A DNA stretch of 8,122 nucleotides, taken from positions 1 through 8,122 of the forward strand of contig DAHVVW010000078.1 of NCBI GenBank assembly GCA_027357125.1. Reading direction: 5' to 3'. The DNA is from Clostridiales bacterium (GTDB lineage Bacteria > Bacillota > Desulfitobacteriia > Desulfitobacteriales > Desulfitobacteriaceae). Both the position numbers and the translations under genes were made by a program. Positions 7,418 to 8,122 of the stretch are shown one piece after another; within the stretch, counting starts at the first letter, position 1; each line of letters opens with the position of its first letter. Below the pieces are notes generated by a model. The model ran no database searches. It was not told the origin of the DNA and saw only the letters and a program-made list of their open reading frames with translations.

Positions 7418-7468
7418 TGTAAGTTGTATTCAGGACGTCTATGTAAATATGTCCTGTTTTACCTTACA
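7418..7468. repeat. Nested double inverted repeat upstream of the operon
   Basis: Two inverted repeats share one centre. The outer arms are TGTAAG (7418-7423) and CTTACA (7463-7468); the inner arms are CAGGAC (7431-7436) and GTCCTG (7451-7456). Gaps are 7 and 6 bases between arms and 14 bases in the middle, so the 51-base element is almost symmetrical. It could bind two regulator dimers, or fold as a stem-loop if transcribed. It sits in the divergent region between the operon and the small acidic gene, and could serve either. Confidence 0.45.
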
Positions 7469-7583
7469 CCATGAGTTCCTTCAATCATCTCTAAGGTTAC
7501 AATTCAGGTACTCAGAATTCATATGTCATTGCTATCCTGTTGTTTTCTTATTCTGACTCCTGTCTACTGACTGCTGCTTGTGT

Positions 7584-7590
7584 GGGAGGA
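7584..7590 (+). promoter_or_regulatory. Shine-Dalgarno of the small acidic gene
   Basis: GGGAGGA with a 7-base spacer to ATG at 7598. It is the main evidence that this short frame is translated, and it selects that ATG over the in-frame GTG at 7580, which has no such site. Confidence 0.6.
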
Positions 7591-7597
7591 ATGTTTA

Positions 7598-7798
7598 ATG
7601 GATGATCGACCGACAATTGATTACTACACAGGGATTGGCATGGCAAATTTTGTTGATCCGGGTGTATTTCTACCTGCAGAATGGGATGATGATCAGAAGG
7701 AACCCGATCTTCCGTCCGAATTGCTTAACCATCCGGAGACAAGTCCGGCGGAAAGCGTGGATCGGGAGTGTTTTGAATCTATGTCGAAATATACATAA
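7598..7798 (+). CDS. Small acidic hypothetical protein, 66 residues
   Basis: I do not recognise this protein. It has 66 residues, of which 16 are Asp or Glu and only four Lys or Arg, so it is strongly acidic and should be soluble. There is no signal peptide or membrane segment. The N-terminal half (DYYTGIGMANFVDPGVFLP, residues 8-26) has aromatic and Gly/Pro residues and may fold; the second half, including AEWDDDQ (27-33), is charged and Pro-rich and looks disordered. A single Cys is at position 58. Support for translation is the near-ideal ribosome binding site. It is divergent from the molybdoenzyme operon and shares its 289-base upstream region, so co-regulation is possible but not shown. 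It could be a small regulator, an inhibitor or an unrelated gene. Confidence 0.6.
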   Translation: MDDRPTIDYYTGIGMANFVDPGVFLPAEWDDDQKEPDLPSELLNHPETSPAESVDRECFESMSKYT

Positions 7799-7835
7799 AA
7801 ACAATAATCATACTCAGAAGAGAAAATTATAAGTC

Positions 7836-7910
7836 TTCACAAAGAAATGCTAAAATAACTTTAAATTTATAATATGATAAATATAAAATTGATTTCTTTT
7901 TCACAAAGAA
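7836..7910 (+). repeat. 11-base direct repeat TTCACAAAGAA in an AT-rich stretch
   Basis: TTCACAAAGAA occurs at 7836-7846 and again at 7900-7910, 64 bases apart. The second copy can pair with TTTCTTT just before it and ends at a possible ribosome binding site. Between the copies the DNA is almost pure A+T and holds several TATAAT-like hexamers (for example 7868-7873), but no convincing -35. It could be a pair of regulator half-sites or chance in low-complexity sequence. Confidence 0.4.
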
Positions 7911-7922
7911 GGAATTAATAAC

Positions 7923-7982
7923 ATGAGAAGCGAACATTCAATCAAGAAATCCTACTCTTCGCCCTTGAAAATATACCGTTAA
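7923..7982 (+). CDS. Possible 19-codon peptide ORF (leader peptide candidate)
   Basis: An ATG at 7923 opens a frame of 19 codons ending in TAA at 7980-7982, giving a basic, Ser/Lys-rich peptide (MRSEHSIKKSYSSPLKIYR). AAGGA lies 9 bases upstream, an acceptable ribosome binding site. No family is recognisable. Its position before a promoter and probable gene start at the window edge would fit a short leader peptide, but there is no run of one amino acid codon and no clear attenuator pair of hairpins. It may be chance. Confidence 0.22.
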   Translation: MRSEHSIKKSYSSPLKIYR

Positions 7983-8022
7983 AGGGTTAGAGAGGAATTT
8001 TCTGAATGTTTTAAGGTTTTGG

Positions 8023-8050
8023 TTGAATCGTGCAAAAAATATGGTACAAT
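8023..8050 (+). promoter_or_regulatory. Sigma-A-like promoter near the right edge
   Basis: TTGAAT (8023-8028), 16 bases, then TACAAT (8045-8050), with the extended -10 element TG one base before (8042-8043). Five of six bases match in the -10 and four of six in the -35. Transcription would start near 8057 and run out of the window, so the gene it serves is not visible. Confidence 0.6.
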
Positions 8051-8121
8051 TATTTTTGGTGTCACAAAAAGCCGGTTGTCCGCTGGATAATCATGTCAAT
8101 AAAGGGGCGAAAAACCAGTGA
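8041..8121 (+). CDS. Possible short ORF ending at the window edge
   Basis: An ATG at 8041 opens 26 codons to a TGA at 8119-8121; inside it a GTG at 8059 gives 20 codons (MSQKAGCPLDNHVNKGAKNQ). The TGA overlaps a GTG at 8118 as GTGA, and AAGGGG lies 10 bases before that GTG, a pattern typical of coupled neighbouring genes. Against it, the ATG lies inside the -10 region of the promoter at 8023-8050, and no ribosome binding site precedes either start. A longer 5' leader RNA without this peptide is equally possible. Confidence 0.2.
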   Translation: MVQLFLVSQKAGCPLDNHVNKGAKNQ

Positions 8122-8122
8122 A

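Noticed and set aside
7602..7832. 76-codon ORF overlapping the small acidic gene in a different frame
   Set aside because: The ribosome binding site spacing fits the ATG at 7598 better, and the alternative product is a basic low-complexity sequence. The choice is not absolute.
8057..8122. Possible riboswitch in the leader after the edge promoter
   Set aside because: I compared it by eye with c-di-GMP, c-di-AMP (ydaO), cobalamin, purine, fluoride and SAM patterns. None matched beyond short GGGGCGAA-like similarity, and only 66 bases are visible.
1..8122. CRISPR array, insertion sequence, tRNA or rRNA
   Set aside because: No regularly spaced repeats, transposase frame, terminal inverted repeats or structured RNA signatures were seen on either strand.

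Overview
The window looks like a piece of chromosome from an anaerobic, spore-forming Gram-positive bacterium, most likely a Clostridia/Peptococcaceae-type organism (Desulfitobacterium or Desulfosporosinus relatives fit). This is inferred from strong GGAGG-type Shine-Dalgarno sequences, frequent GTG/TTG starts, a Bacillus-type membrane LonB protease, and a respiratory molybdoenzyme operon of the kind common in such anaerobes. No rRNA or other marker fixes the species.

Layout from left to right. Positions 2-409 (+) hold the C-terminal part of a cyclophilin-type peptidyl-prolyl isomerase, cut by the window edge. A convergent gene at 460-789 (-) encodes an ArsR-family repressor with a Cys-x-Cys metal-box motif. 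A strong hairpin terminator at 959-1001 ends the next minus-strand gene, lonB (1034-2680), an ATP-dependent Lon-family protease with an N-terminal membrane anchor. After a 163-base gap with no visible terminator comes a compact minus-strand operon, transcribed from about 7340 down to 2844: a four-cluster ferredoxin-like electron-transfer subunit, a NrfD/PsrC-type membrane quinol-interacting subunit, and a 938-residue Tat-exported molybdopterin catalytic subunit. The gene order B-C-A and the sequences match tetrathionate-reductase-like (Ttr) complexes, a family that also includes arsenate and selenate respiratory reductases. The three genes overlap stop-to-start and are presumably translationally coupled.

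The complex should pass electrons between the membrane quinone pool (C subunit) and the catalytic subunit through the iron-sulfur subunit B, on the outer face of the cytoplasmic membrane. The actual substrate cannot be read from the sequence. No sensor kinase/response regulator or TorD-type chaperone gene lies within the window.

Upstream of the operon, 7309-7597 is a divergent regulatory region with a perfect 13-base palindrome and a nested double inverted repeat. On the other side, a 66-residue very acidic unknown protein (7598-7798, +) is preceded by a near-ideal ribosome binding site. The last 320 bases are AT-rich. They hold an 11-base direct repeat, a possible 19-codon peptide ORF, and a good sigma-A-like promoter pointing out of the window, probably toward a gene that starts just beyond the right edge.
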